From: Thiodiazotropha sp040506195
GTDB taxonomy: Bacteria; Pseudomonadota; Gammaproteobacteria; Chromatiales; Chromatiaceae
Direction of reading: 5' to 3'
Assembly (NCBI GenBank): GCA_040506195.1
Contig: JBEVXH010000003.1
Coordinates: 1 to 64,000 of the forward strand
DNA length: 64,000 nt
Part shown: positions 1 to 8,984 of the stretch, one piece after another
Position numbering within the stretch: position 1 is the first letter of the stretch
Layout: every line of letters starts with the position of its first letter
The notes under the pieces: generated by a model
What the model was told of the DNA's origin: nothing
Database searches by the model: none
The model's input: the letters and a program-made list of their open reading frames with translations, nothing else
Program-made: the position numbers and the translations under genes

Positions 1-99
1 CCTAGGGATACCACCTTTTACTATGACGACTTGGTGATCAGCGATTCGTTCATCGGCCTGGGCATGAGTAACCCTTCACCGCCTTCTCTGGTGGAGTGA
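1..99 (+). CDS. C-terminal end of a secreted lectin-like protein (partial)
   Basis: An open frame enters from the left edge and stops with TGA at 97-99, leaving 32 residues. The tail reads FYYDDLVISDSFIG and ends in a Pro/Ser-rich stretch (NPSPPSLVE). It resembles the end of the next gene (QWYDHWLLSETD, then SPPSPP), so this is probably a tandem paralogue of that secreted beta-sandwich protein. Only the last strand and the tail are visible, so function cannot be judged further. Confidence 0.6.
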   Translation, partial: PRDTTFYYDDLVISDSFIGLGMSNPSPPSLVE

Positions 100-260
100 G
101 TTGTTGTCCAAATTGAGGATAGACCCTTTGTGCATAGCATGTCATTGATACGCAGTTCATCGAGCAGGCATAGTGTCTGAGTTGACATGTTGCACAAATC
201 ATTGACTAAGTTAGTCTACTATTATTCTTAATAAACTACACATGATGTAGGAGATCACTG

Positions 261-1073
261 ATGAGTAAACCCATTTGCAATCGTTTATTTAAACTGGGCC
301 TGATCTTCACAACCTTGATTGTTCTCCCTTGTCTCTCGTATGCCGAGACCGGTTTACCTTGGAGTTCATCATTTGAAAACGGCGACAACAGTGAATGGAA
401 CGGATTTACCAGGGGAACTGTTTCGTACACCAGGCAAAATCCGGTTGATGGCGCCTACGCTGCATATACAACACTGGTAGCGAATACGCTGAACAACAAC
501 TATCTCGAGCACTATTTTGGCGATCATGTCCGTATCGGACTTGAAAAAGTGGAAGAAGTCTACCTTGAATTCAGTTCTAAATTCGAGCAAGGTTACACCT
601 TTCCAGAACGCCAGGGTCATAAATTGGCGCTGATCAACCTGACAGACGGCAACACGACTGATCGTCGTTATCAAGTATATATTGTTGTTGATGGTAATAA
701 TCAGTATGCAATTACCTATTCAGATATTGGCGATTGGACATTTCGCGGGCTAGATCAGAATGTGGGCACACGGGAAACAGTGCGCTTTGACCAGTGGGAC
801 AGACTGAAAATGTATGTCCGATTAAACACCCCTGGTTCGAGTGACGGTATTGTAAGGATGTGGATAAACGGTGAACTTAAGCTGGATCACAGCGGTTTGA
901 ACCTCAGGGAAAATACCGATTTTGGAATGAACAAGCTTATTCTCTCAAGCTACACAGCTCACGAATCCGGTTCTAATGGCGTACAATGGTATGATCACTG
1001 GTTATTGTCGGAAACTGATCCAGTCGCAGTAGATATATCTCCTCCATCCCCTCCTATTCTGCAATCGAATTAA
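261..1073 (+). CDS. Secreted concanavalin-A/LamG-like or polysaccharide-lyase-like protein
   Basis: This 270-residue protein has a signal peptide (basic MSKPICNR start, hydrophobic core at about 10-25, likely cleavage after SYA). The mature part alternates aromatic and polar strands, for example WSSSFENGD near the start and DQWDRLKMYVRLN and GIVRMWINGELKLDH in the second half. This pattern is typical of concanavalin-A-like glycan-binding or polysaccharide lyase folds. It ends in a Pro-rich tail (SPPSPPILQSN). The start at 261 is preceded by an AGGAG-like site. The gene ending at 99 appears to be a paralogue. Its position beside an XrtA exopolysaccharide locus suggests that it binds or trims surface glycan. 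The fold call is by pattern only and no catalytic residues were assigned. Confidence 0.6.
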   Translation: MSKPICNRLFKLGLIFTTLIVLPCLSYAETGLPWSSSFENGDNSEWNGFTRGTVSYTRQNPVDGAYAAYTTLVANTLNNNYLEHYFGDHVRIGLEKVEEVYLEFSSKFEQGYTFPERQGHKLALINLTDGNTTDRRYQVYIVVDGNNQYAITYSDIGDWTFRGLDQNVGTRETVRFDQWDRLKMYVRLNTPGSSDGIVRMWINGELKLDHSGLNLRENTDFGMNKLILSSYTAHESGSNGVQWYDHWLLSETDPVAVDISPPSPPILQSN

Positions 1074-1088
1074 CCTGGTATTGTTTTG

Positions 1089-1110
1089 TAGCGCGCCTTC
1101 AGGCGCGCTA
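1089..1110. terminator. Hairpin between convergent genes
   Basis: A perfect 9-bp stem (TAGCGCGCC / GGCGCGCTA) with loop TTCA lies between the stop at 1073 of the plus-strand gene and the stop at 1133 of the minus-strand glycosyltransferase. There is no long T-tract, but the position and stem suit a bidirectional terminator. Confidence 0.6.
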
Positions 1111-1132
1111 TCACCTTTACCGCACTCTAGTG

Positions 1133-2257
1133 CTATACACCATTCATAACATCATCATATAAGGCTTCAATTTTTGCCACCCTCTGGCTAAACTCAAATT
1201 TCCGTGCAATCTTCGCTTGACCTTCAAGTACCGTGCTATGGGCGAATTCCTCATCTGATATCAGATCTATCAAGCCAGCGCCTATCGCCTCAATATCGCC
1301 AGGTTGAACCAGCACTCCCGTTACACGGTCAGCAACAATATCCGCAACGCCTCCTACGTCTGCCGCCAAAACAGGGACTTGCATGCATAACGACTCAAGC
1401 AAAACGTTCGGGAAACCTTCAGTGAACGATGTTAATGCCAACACATCCAAATCCCGATATGCGGGTCTTACATTTGGCTCATATCCGGTAAAAAATATTT
1501 TATTCTCGAGTTTGAGTTCCCTTACCAGTCGTTCGAGCGACTGCCTGTCAGGTCCTTCACCAATTAATACAAAGCAGACATTTTTGTACCTGACAAGCAC
1601 CTGGACAGCTGCTCGAATAAATTCTACCTGTCCTTTTTCCGGACTCAATCGCCCTACATTACCGATTATCTTGGTATCCGGATGAATGCCAAACCGGTTT
1701 CTTAGATAACCCGGCTCATAATCATCTGGTTGATAATCCTCCACTACGATGGCGTTGTATATGAGCTGTACCTTGTCCTTTTTTGTTCCATGACGAAGTA
1801 CTTCTTCTCTTATCTTTGGCGATACCGCGATGACTCTTTCGAAAAACCTGAACGACTGCTTCCCCAGCCAAATATAGAGTTTGCTTTTTAAACTGTTAGT
1901 AATCCAACCATGAGCTGTGGTAATAATGGGAACATCTATCTTTCTCGCCGCTAGTACCGCAAGAATATCCGATTTATATTCATGTGAATGAATAATATTG
2001 ATATTGTTATCTTTTACCGCCTTGACAATACTATCGATTATTTCAGTACTGTACTGACTCTTACTTCTTACAGGCACTACCTGAACATTGCGTTTCCTGG
2101 CTGCTTCCCAATATTGATTATTCGTCTCACTCTCAAGTAAAAGCAGCCCTATTGACAGGTTATATCTAGATTTATCAATTCTGCAACAGGTTTCAAGGAT
2201 AGTCTTTCCCGGCCCGCAAACACGGTCAGTATCCCGTAGATGAAGGACATTTATCAT
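1133..2257 (-). CDS. Glycosyltransferase family 4 (exopolysaccharide)
   Basis: This 374-residue GT-B glycosyltransferase transfers a sugar from an activated donor during polysaccharide assembly. The N-terminal domain includes IIHSHEYKSD and TTAHGW. The C-terminal donor-binding domain has GNVGRLSPEKGQ at about 200-210 and the E-x7-E motif (E280, E288 in FTEGFPNVLLESL) typical of GT4. The start overlaps the stop of the upstream hydrolase by 4 nt, so the two are translationally coupled. It is the last gene of a minus-strand run GT2-hydrolase-hydrolase-GT4, an arrangement seen in XrtA/PEP-CTERM exopolysaccharide loci. The sugar and acceptor are unknown. Confidence 0.85.
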   Translation of the reverse strand: MINVLHLRDTDRVCGPGKTILETCCRIDKSRYNLSIGLLLLESETNNQYWEAARKRNVQVVPVRSKSQYSTEIIDSIVKAVKDNNINIIHSHEYKSDILAVLAARKIDVPIITTAHGWITNSLKSKLYIWLGKQSFRFFERVIAVSPKIREEVLRHGTKKDKVQLIYNAIVVEDYQPDDYEPGYLRNRFGIHPDTKIIGNVGRLSPEKGQVEFIRAAVQVLVRYKNVCFVLIGEGPDRQSLERLVRELKLENKIFFTGYEPNVRPAYRDLDVLALTSFTEGFPNVLLESLCMQVPVLAADVGGVADIVADRVTGVLVQPGDIEAIGAGLIDLISDEEFAHSTVLEGQAKIARKFEFSQRVAKIEALYDDVMNGV

Positions 2258-3207
2258 GCTCTGCCCGCCACTATGTTGTTAAGTAACCACTTGTTGGACA
2301 GTTGCATCATTTCTTCCTGCCACTCTTTCCTTGACAATATATGGTTCGCATTTGGAATCGTATGCAGGCTGAAAAGATCATCTCCTAATTGATTAATTTT
2401 ATCATTGTGCCTACCGGCGAATTTTTCCTCGAACTCCCAATCCAGTCTATCGGCTCCACTGAAAATAAAAATTAACTTACCCCCACGATTTGTCATCTCA
2501 AAAAATGCTCTTGCAAATAATGGGTTTGTATTGTCCGGCGCTTTAGACTCACCAGAGGAAGAATTCATAAAGGCGCTATTTTTATTCTTTGTGAACCGTT
2601 TCGTAATAATTTTCCAAATCAATTTGTAATCGCTCTGAAATGTTAAAAGGCGGAGCCAGGATTTGATATTGAGTAAGCGTTTCATATAGCCCTGGCCAAG
2701 TCTGTTCATTTGACCATCTGTAAGGAATTGCCTTTTATCAATATCCGTACTGTCAAGAATGACAGGGATACCCAGGGCTAACAGTCCTTGAACACGATCA
2801 TCACTCTTCCCTGCCAGTAAACCCGTAATGGCCCCACCACATAATCCGCCAAGGACAAACTCGTGCAAACCGAATTCACTCTCCATCCAGTTCATTGCCG
2901 ATTGAGTATCAGCAACATACCGCCCCACCTGAATTGATCCGTATAGATCGGAGAGCATTTTCTCATGTAACTCACCTTCGGAGTCTCCTAGACCGTAAAA
3001 ATCAAAGCGAAGTACATGAAAGCCCAGCTTAACGAACTGATCCGCCATCTTATTGTACAGCCTATGAGGCGCCACTCTCATTTTTACGCCAGGTGAAAGT
3101 AGCAGGATTGCAGTGCCTTTTGCTGAAGCTGTGTCAGGTATGTGAAGTATCCCGTGTAGCAGGTAGTCTTCACTGTTTTTAAAGGTAACCGCTTTAATCT
3201 CACTCAT
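2254..3207 (-). CDS. XrtA-associated alpha/beta hydrolase (hydrolase 1 type)
   Basis: This 317-residue alpha/beta hydrolase resembles hydrolase 1 of exosortase A systems. After the oxyanion region (LLLSPGVKMRVAPHRLY) comes LRFDFYGLGDSEGE. The nucleophile elbow reads G-L-C-G-G with Cys at about residue 113 instead of the usual Ser, as in dienelactone-hydrolase-like enzymes. A C-terminal His (NANHILS) is a plausible catalytic base. The start was placed at the MSEIK codon (3207), which overlaps the upstream stop by 8 nt (ATGAGTGA) behind a TGGAG site. A more upstream in-frame codon would give an unusually long overlap. The substrate is unknown; acyl removal from a polysaccharide or carrier is only a guess. 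Confidence 0.75.
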   Translation of the reverse strand: MSEIKAVTFKNSEDYLLHGILHIPDTASAKGTAILLLSPGVKMRVAPHRLYNKMADQFVKLGFHVLRFDFYGLGDSEGELHEKMLSDLYGSIQVGRYVADTQSAMNWMESEFGLHEFVLGGLCGGAITGLLAGKSDDRVQGLLALGIPVILDSTDIDKRQFLTDGQMNRLGQGYMKRLLNIKSWLRLLTFQSDYKLIWKIITKRFTKNKNSAFMNSSSGESKAPDNTNPLFARAFFEMTNRGGKLIFIFSGADRLDWEFEEKFAGRHNDKINQLGDDLFSLHTIPNANHILSRKEWQEEMMQLSNKWLLNNIVAGRA

Positions 3208-4036
3208 ATTTCGGCTCCAGCCAGGCTGTAGTGACATCAAAAAGCAATTTTGCGCGACCGTAGAAGGGTTTTATTTCACGCCAGAAGGTATCTTCTGCAG
3301 CAAACTCCAAAACGCCATCCCGCGCTCTATCCGCAAGGGCAACAAGATCTTTACCGGCCCGCCTACCTTTAGTTATTTTTACAATCAGTTGTGGGTTTTC
3401 AACAACAGGCAATTCCAGGAGATTGACATTACTGATTTGTGTAAACAGCGTATCATGAAGGTCATAGCCATCGACATTAACTGTTTCACCGCCTTTCATT
3501 TTCTCCACAAGCATCTCCCGGGTCTCTTTAACTTCCCCGTAGACCGCGAGCTGTGTTGTAAGATTTGAACGTAAAGCCTCCTGTATGTAGCGGTCACCGT
3601 CAACGATGGGCTCCCATAAAATCAGTGGCCCTGTAATACTGTTTTTCGATGTCCACAAGTATGCAAGTGTCGCCCCAAAGCGCAGGCCCAACAGACCTAT
3701 ATTCAGAATCTGAGGATATTTCTGTCTCAGTGTTGTGTTAGCGCAACTGATATCGTCTAAATAGCTTTCAACGGTTGAATCTGTAAATTCCCCTTCACTA
3801 TCACCGAATCCCATGCAGTCGAATCGTAGCACCACCCAACCAAGTTCTGCCAGTTTTCGCGCGAAACTGACATAGACCCGATGACTCCATAACTTTTCCT
3901 CAGCAAAAGGGTGACAGAAAATCATTGCTTTAGTGGGATTTTCGCATTCCGGTTCGTGAAAAACCCCAAATAGGCGATAATTCTCGTTGCTAAAAAATAG
4001 TGGACTTTCAGCCATGTTCGAGATTCCTGGATTCAT
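3200..4036 (-). CDS. XrtA-associated alpha/beta hydrolase-like protein (hydrolase 2 type)
   Basis: This 278-residue protein has an alpha/beta-hydrolase fold resembling hydrolase 2 of exosortase A systems. IFCHPFAEEKLWSHR lies near residues 39-53, followed by LRFDCMGFGDSEGEF. The position of the nucleophile elbow reads G-L-R-F-G (117-121), with Arg where Ser or Cys would be expected. It may therefore be non-hydrolytic or use another mechanism. The start at 4036 gives the classic 4-nt ATGA overlap with the upstream glycosyltransferase. A further ATG at 4015 (MAESPLFF) is also possible. It pairs with the next gene; the two divergent hydrolases are a known companion pair in XrtA loci. Confidence 0.7.
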   Translation of the reverse strand: MNPGISNMAESPLFFSNENYRLFGVFHEPECENPTKAMIFCHPFAEEKLWSHRVYVSFARKLAELGWVVLRFDCMGFGDSEGEFTDSTVESYLDDISCANTTLRQKYPQILNIGLLGLRFGATLAYLWTSKNSITGPLILWEPIVDGDRYIQEALRSNLTTQLAVYGEVKETREMLVEKMKGGETVNVDGYDLHDTLFTQISNVNLLELPVVENPQLIVKITKGRRAGKDLVALADRARDGVLEFAAEDTFWREIKPFYGRAKLLFDVTTAWLEPKYE

Positions 4037-5175
4037 AAGCCGCCCCGTTGAGACGGTGTCCATATTTCCTGCCTGACACCAGACAGATACTGGATCCAGG
4101 CTTTCAAAATAGCTAGATTAACGACAATGAAATAGAGTGCAATCTTGCCGGCTAGCGAATTATGTAATTTTAAAATCTCCCTATAGGCGAAAAATGCTAA
4201 AATATAAAATACTATCTGTAAGGTAAACAGGGCGATATAAAATGGCTGTGCCAACAATGCAATGTTTAGCAACAAGGCAGTCAGCAGGAAAAAGGGGACG
4301 AGCCAGCGCATAAGTTTGTGAGACCACAGAAAAAATGAGAATAGCGGATAACGAAATGGGTTGAGCAAATGTTTATTTTGGAATAGCGCGGCCATACCGC
4401 GAATCAAGGTCCTGACTTTGCGTTGAAATTCGTTATGCACTCCTTTGACAGCACTCATTTCTCCGATAGCGCTAGACTCTGTAGTGGCGCGATAACCCTG
4501 ACTTACAGTAAGCAGAACCGACAGAAAATCGGGTGCAACTCCCTCGGTAAAGGGGCTGCATATGGACCAGCGCTGAGCGTAGAATGATCCGCTCGCCCCC
4601 ACGATAGAACCCAACTTGGATTCCTGGTTGCGTAGAAATAGTTCATAACGCCCGTAGAGACCCTCCCCACCCGACTCCGCTATATGGTCTTCTCCTGAAA
4701 CACAACCGATACTTTCATCCTTGAACTGGCGTGTTATAGCGTGGATTGCATCTTTATCGAGAATAATGGAAGAGTCTGTAAAGACTAGGATCTCTCCCTG
4801 CACCAACTCAAAACCCGCATTCAGTGCATTTGCTTTCCCCTTTCGACCAGGTAACTCAAGCAGCGCCATGTTATCACTTATCTCTTTGTATTTTTTTGCT
4901 ATTTTTACAGTTTCATCCTCAGAGCCATCAGAGATAACGATAATTTGCAAAGGGCCTGCATAGTTTAGCTCCAGGCAATTCTGCAGCTTAGACTCAAGTA
5001 CCTCCTGTTCATTGTGTGCGGGTATCAGAAGGGTTACCGCCGGTAGATAGTCATCCCCTCCTTTATCAATCCTCTTTGACAATCCCAATGCTCCGAGAAC
5101 ATAGAGAAATATTGGGTAACCAAAGTATGCGTAGACTACCAGCATGAGCGATAACCAGAATATTACCTCTAACAT
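4033..5175 (-). CDS. Membrane glycosyltransferase family 2
   Basis: This 380-residue protein starts with a transmembrane helix (about 1-25), followed by a GT-A domain and C-terminal membrane helices (about 275-365). GT2 landmarks are LLIPAHNEQEV, VISDGSEDET and VFTDSSIIL. The catalytic Asp candidate is followed by GASGSFYAQRW. It probably polymerises or extends polysaccharide on the cytoplasmic face of the inner membrane. It is the first gene of the four-gene minus-strand run, and its stop overlaps the next start by 4 nt. It is shorter than cellulose or hyaluronan synthases and lacks a clear QxxRW motif, so processive activity is uncertain. Confidence 0.8.
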   Translation of the reverse strand: MLEVIFWLSLMLVVYAYFGYPIFLYVLGALGLSKRIDKGGDDYLPAVTLLIPAHNEQEVLESKLQNCLELNYAGPLQIIVISDGSEDETVKIAKKYKEISDNMALLELPGRKGKANALNAGFELVQGEILVFTDSSIILDKDAIHAITRQFKDESIGCVSGEDHIAESGGEGLYGRYELFLRNQESKLGSIVGASGSFYAQRWSICSPFTEGVAPDFLSVLLTVSQGYRATTESSAIGEMSAVKGVHNEFQRKVRTLIRGMAALFQNKHLLNPFRYPLFSFFLWSHKLMRWLVPFFLLTALLLNIALLAQPFYIALFTLQIVFYILAFFAYREILKLHNSLAGKIALYFIVVNLAILKAWIQYLSGVRQEIWTPSQRGGL

Positions 5176-5607
5176 CGTATTTCCTATCCTATTGTTTTAT
5201 TTTACTTTTTCTGTCATCAGTATCAATATCAGGAGACGAAGATAGCATACTATTATGAACAACATGTGAGCTCTCGAATATTGGAGAGTATTGTACATGC
5301 CGGAGCCTTGACTATACGACCTTATCTAATTTCACACAAAATGATGCTATTGCTTGATATTACGGTATTTTACCCGGGCGCGCTTGGATTTGAAGCAACT
5401 CAAATCCAGCTTTGTAATGTCTCCGATTGCCTATATCCATACTATATGTGCGCTTTCTTTTTCAATAGATTAACAAGTTCGCGGGGCTTGAATTGAATAC
5501 CAAGTGGCTTCAGGATGTCTGTCAGTTTAAATCGACTCATATGATAGTGAAGTCATCCAGTTCAAGTCGCCAACCTCGATAGTTATCAGACCCTTTAGCT
5601 GATTGTC
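5176..5607. other. Divergent intergenic region between GT2 and FemAB-like genes
   Basis: This 432-bp spacer separates divergently transcribed polysaccharide genes and must hold promoters for both directions. No convincing promoter consensus or structured RNA was seen. A 32-codon minus-strand frame (5442-5540, MSRFKLTDILKP) and a plus-strand frame at 5266-5496 exist, but neither has supporting evidence. Confidence 0.4.
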
Positions 5608-6657
5608 ATGATAGATCACAGTAAAACAGAGATAGTTACCATTACCGAAGATTCCTTTGTCACTAAATGGAATCATTTTCTACAGATATGCCCAGGTGGG
5701 AACTTTTATCAAAATTATGAATGGAAACTTGTCAATGAGAATCATTTCAAACATCAAGCCCATTTCCTGGCAGCCATTAATAGTGATGAAGTTGTCGGCA
5801 TTTTTCCTTTTGTTGAGATTAAAAGCCATATATTTGGTCATATACTCTGCTCCATGCCTTTTGTGAATTTTGGCGGGATTGCCGCGGTTGACCAAAATGC
5901 AAAAGATTCCTTGATGGATGAAGCATACCGGATCTCAGATAACCTAGGTGTTGACTTCCTGGAGATTCGCGGATTCTCTCGCACTAAAGAGTCGCTTCCC
6001 GTGAACACGAATAAAATCAGTATGACGCTACCCTTAGCTGATGATTCGGATACTTTATGGAGCAGCTTCAAATCAAAGCACCGTACAAATATCAGACGCG
6101 CTTACAAAAACAACCTTACAACCAAGTGCGGGCATTTTGATCTGCTTGATGATTTTTACCAGATCATGTGTCAATCGTGGCGATCGCTGGGAACTCCGAT
6201 TTATTCTAAAAGTTATTTCTCAACTATCCTTGAAACCTTTGCAGATCGAGTCAAGATATTCGTGACCTATGCCGACAAGACACCAATTGCCACCGCTTTC
6301 AATGGTCATTTTCAAAAGACAGTTGAAGGTATGTGGGCAGGCAGTTTACCCAATTCCCGTAAACTCCAGCCAAACTATGTCCTTTATTGGGAAATGATGA
6401 AGGATGCCTGCGACAGTGGCTTTCAGGAGTACCATTTAGGAAGGTCCAGCGCAGATTCGACTAGCGAATCATTTAAAAAGAAATGGAATGCCGTCTCGAA
6501 ACAGCTATATTGGGAGTATTATCTACCCAGTGGCGATTCTATGCCGCAGATCAATGTCGATAACCCCAAATACGCCCTCGCTATCAGGCTCTGGCGCCAG
6601 TTACCTATATCTGCAACGCGCGTAATCGGTCCATTGATATCCAGGAGCATACCATAA
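5608..6657 (+). CDS. FemAB-like XrtA/PEP-CTERM system-associated protein
   Basis: This 349-residue protein has the double-GNAT architecture of FemAB/peptidoglycan-bridge-type aminoacyltransferases. It matches the subgroup found in exosortase A loci: GNFYQNYEWKLVNE near the N-terminus, SKHRTNIRRAYKNN in the middle, and YHLGRSSADSTSESFKKKW near the end. The family transfers an amino acid or acyl group; in XrtA systems the substrate is not established and may be a sugar of the exopolysaccharide. The next gene starts directly at the stop codon, so the pair is co-translated. No strong ribosome-binding site is visible before 5608. Confidence 0.8.
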   Translation: MIDHSKTEIVTITEDSFVTKWNHFLQICPGGNFYQNYEWKLVNENHFKHQAHFLAAINSDEVVGIFPFVEIKSHIFGHILCSMPFVNFGGIAAVDQNAKDSLMDEAYRISDNLGVDFLEIRGFSRTKESLPVNTNKISMTLPLADDSDTLWSSFKSKHRTNIRRAYKNNLTTKCGHFDLLDDFYQIMCQSWRSLGTPIYSKSYFSTILETFADRVKIFVTYADKTPIATAFNGHFQKTVEGMWAGSLPNSRKLQPNYVLYWEMMKDACDSGFQEYHLGRSSADSTSESFKKKWNAVSKQLYWEYYLPSGDSMPQINVDNPKYALAIRLWRQLPISATRVIGPLISRSIP

Positions 6658-7863
6658 ATGCAAAGAAAGGTAGCACCATCTGGCACACCCGTCCATATGA
6701 ATGACTTAACGCACTGGGCTACCAATCACTTATCCAGGCGCGATTGTCGCTCCAGCCTGATTGAGAGTCTACAGACTAAGTTTGGCGATTCTGGCTTCTA
6801 TTTGTTCAATACGGGCCGCAGTGCCATGAGCTTTCTGTTTAGTTGCTTGCGAGAGCAGTGTAATGAAAAAAAAAGGACTGAAATCGTCATCCCTTCCTAT
6901 ACCTGCTATTCGGTTCCTAGCTCTGTGATAAAGGCAGGCTGTACTGTTCGTGTATGCGACATAGATGTCAATACACTCTCATATAATATCGAACAGTTAA
7001 GGTCTATAGACTACAGTAATGTTCTGGCATTAGTCACAGCCAACCTATACGGCATACCGAACGATTTACATAGCATTGAATCAATCGCCAAAGACAATGG
7101 TGTATTCCTTGTTGATGATGCAGCACAGAGTATGGGTGCAAAGATCGGAGATCGATATTCAGGCTTTTTTGGTGATGCCGGCATACTCAGTCTTGATAAA
7201 GGTAAGAACATCACATCGATCCAGGGTGGAATACTAGCTCTTCACTCTGAACAGTTAAATGATATCGTTTCACGCAACTATTCCAGACTAAACTCCACAG
7301 ATTTCTTCAGCGATAGTAAAGAGATAATTAAGCTACTTGTCTATGCCCTGTTTTTACGCCCTTCGTTATACTGGATACCTGACAGTCTACCTTTTCTCGA
7401 TCTTGGCAGTACTATATATACTGAAGATTACCCTATATTGAAATACAGCAATGCATTATGTGGTATTGCAGCAAGTCAACTAAGACGCATTGATTCGATA
7501 AATCGAAAAAGAAGTGAGAATGCGCAACGCTATATTTCCTACCTGTCCGATATCGACAATATGAGAACCATCACTATTGACGATATGCTTTCTCCCGTCT
7601 ACCTACGCTTTCCGATCCTCTCGTTAGATCGGCAAACCAGAGAGCTCACGATTAAAACCCTGAATGAAGCCGGATTTGGTGCAACTTCCTCGTACCCCAG
7701 CGCTATTTCCGAGATCGACGAAATAAAGGATCGCTTACTTTTGAGTCGTGATTGTTGCCTTAATGGAGATTATGTTGCCGATCGTATAATCACGCTACCG
7801 ACACATGAATATGTGACACCAAGAGACATTTTAGAGATCTCCAACATTCTTCACAAAATTTAG
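6658..7863 (+). CDS. DegT/DnrJ/EryC1/StrS-family PLP enzyme
   Basis: This 401-residue fold-type I PLP protein of the sugar-aminotransferase group probably makes an amino sugar for the surface polysaccharide. Visible features are PSYTCYSVPSSVIKAGC (substrate loop), VDDAAQSMGA (the Asp that contacts PLP nitrogen, and Gln) and SLDKGKNITSIQGG. The candidate Schiff-base Lys is in the last motif, but the local sequence departs from the usual family pattern. The ATG abuts the stop of the FemAB-like gene with AGGAG upstream. This supports a two-gene operon, and joint function with that protein is an inference. Confidence 0.75.
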   Translation: MQRKVAPSGTPVHMNDLTHWATNHLSRRDCRSSLIESLQTKFGDSGFYLFNTGRSAMSFLFSCLREQCNEKKRTEIVIPSYTCYSVPSSVIKAGCTVRVCDIDVNTLSYNIEQLRSIDYSNVLALVTANLYGIPNDLHSIESIAKDNGVFLVDDAAQSMGAKIGDRYSGFFGDAGILSLDKGKNITSIQGGILALHSEQLNDIVSRNYSRLNSTDFFSDSKEIIKLLVYALFLRPSLYWIPDSLPFLDLGSTIYTEDYPILKYSNALCGIAASQLRRIDSINRKRSENAQRYISYLSDIDNMRTITIDDMLSPVYLRFPILSLDRQTRELTIKTLNEAGFGATSSYPSAISEIDEIKDRLLLSRDCCLNGDYVADRIITLPTHEYVTPRDILEISNILHKI

Positions 7864-8028
7864 AGACCCCCAACGCTGAACAGACAGCAATTCAAGGTCA
7901 TTTCTGCCGGTAGCTGACCTTATTGCCTTGCGTTAATTGGTATATCTTCAACCCTGTAGAGCTCTATCTACCCACTAGTACCGATACAGATCCAGCCCTC
8001 ATTGGCGCTTTTATTAACTACTTGATTT

Positions 8029-8702
8029 CACTGCTGTCTCATTAACTTGAATCAAAGCGGTTTGGATTATCCATATTTTGATACAATGAGAGTGCAAACT
8101 ACTTGACAAAGGGTATAATGATTATGGATGGTACAACCCACTGACAATAAAGGGTATTTTTTTGTTACCCGGTTAATGAGCAGTGCCGCCTATCGTGTTA
8201 CCGACCGCCGTAAAGTGAGTAAGAGTAAAGGTCTGAGCTCTGATCAAACGATCAAATTTACCGGGACGGTCACATCAAGGAAATGCCCGGTACAGTTACG
8301 CCGTATCGGTTATCGTGATGCGCAAACAGGGAAGCGTAATGTTTTCTGACCAACAATTTCAAGCCATCAGCCAATACGATTGCACAGATCTACAAAGCCC
8401 GCTGGGATGTTGATTTTTTTCAAATGGATCAAACAGAATCTGAAAATCAAAACCTTAATCGGCACCGGCAAAAATGCAGTATTGACACAGATCCGGATTG
8501 CTCTGTGTGTTTATCTGCTGCTGGCTTTTTCAAGTTTCAATCACGGGTGGAAAAAAGTCTCCCGCAAATATTGCGGCTATTACAGATTGATCTGTTTGAA
8601 AAGCGCGATCTGATGACTTTACTTAGAGAGGAGACCCAGTTAATGAAAACACACGCGATCACAATCAACTGGCTTTGCTGTGAAAGTTAACGGCACAGCA
8701 AT
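8029..8702 (+). mobile_element. Decayed IS4-family insertion sequence with both ends
   Basis: The left end CACTGCTGTCTCATTAAC (about 8029-8046) and the right end at 8686-8702 (reading ATTGCTGTGCCGTTAAC on the minus strand) form an imperfect terminal inverted repeat. Between them lies only the C-terminal part of an IS4-type transposase. The element is about 670 bp, far shorter than a full IS4 family member, so it has an internal deletion as well as frameshifts. The intergenic stretches 7864-8028 and 8703-8984 around it show nothing else recognisable. Confidence 0.7.
8120..8690 (+). pseudogene. IS4-family transposase remnant, multiply frameshifted
   Basis: Three frames must be joined to recover the protein. 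Frame 1 gives KGYFFVTRLMSSAAYRV to RRIGYRDAQTGKRNVF (up to about 8349). A second frame gives LTNNFKPSANTIAQIYKARW. A third gives FFKWIKQNLKIKTLIGTG and IALCVYLLLAF, and a further shift gives RVEKSLPQILRLLQI. The YKARW..FFKWIKQ block with its Glu region is the C-terminal DDE part of IS4 transposases. The N-terminal half is missing. It is not functional. Confidence 0.8.
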
Positions 8703-8984
8703 GTATTGATTTATCAATTGTTTTTTTTGCATGTACAGCCAGAAGACCTCCCGCTTACTAAGCTTTGCGTTTTACATGGCTATATCGATCAACCACTAGA
8801 TGATAAGCTGCATGTATTCAAACCGCCTCAATCTGAAATTTTGAGCAACCTCAATGACCGGAAACTGTAAGCTAATTCTTCTGTATCGTATTCTATCCTC
8901 CATTCCACATCAGGGATTTACCAGTCACTTTTCTCTATCGACTATCAGACCTCACTGAATGCTTCTCTCATTAAGGAGATTCGG

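Noticed and set aside
5442..5540. 32-codon minus-strand frame (MSRFKLTDILKP...) in the GT2/FemAB spacer
   Set aside because: It has plausible codon texture, but no ribosome-binding site, homologue or operon partner is visible; an overlapping frame nearby is equally protein-like.
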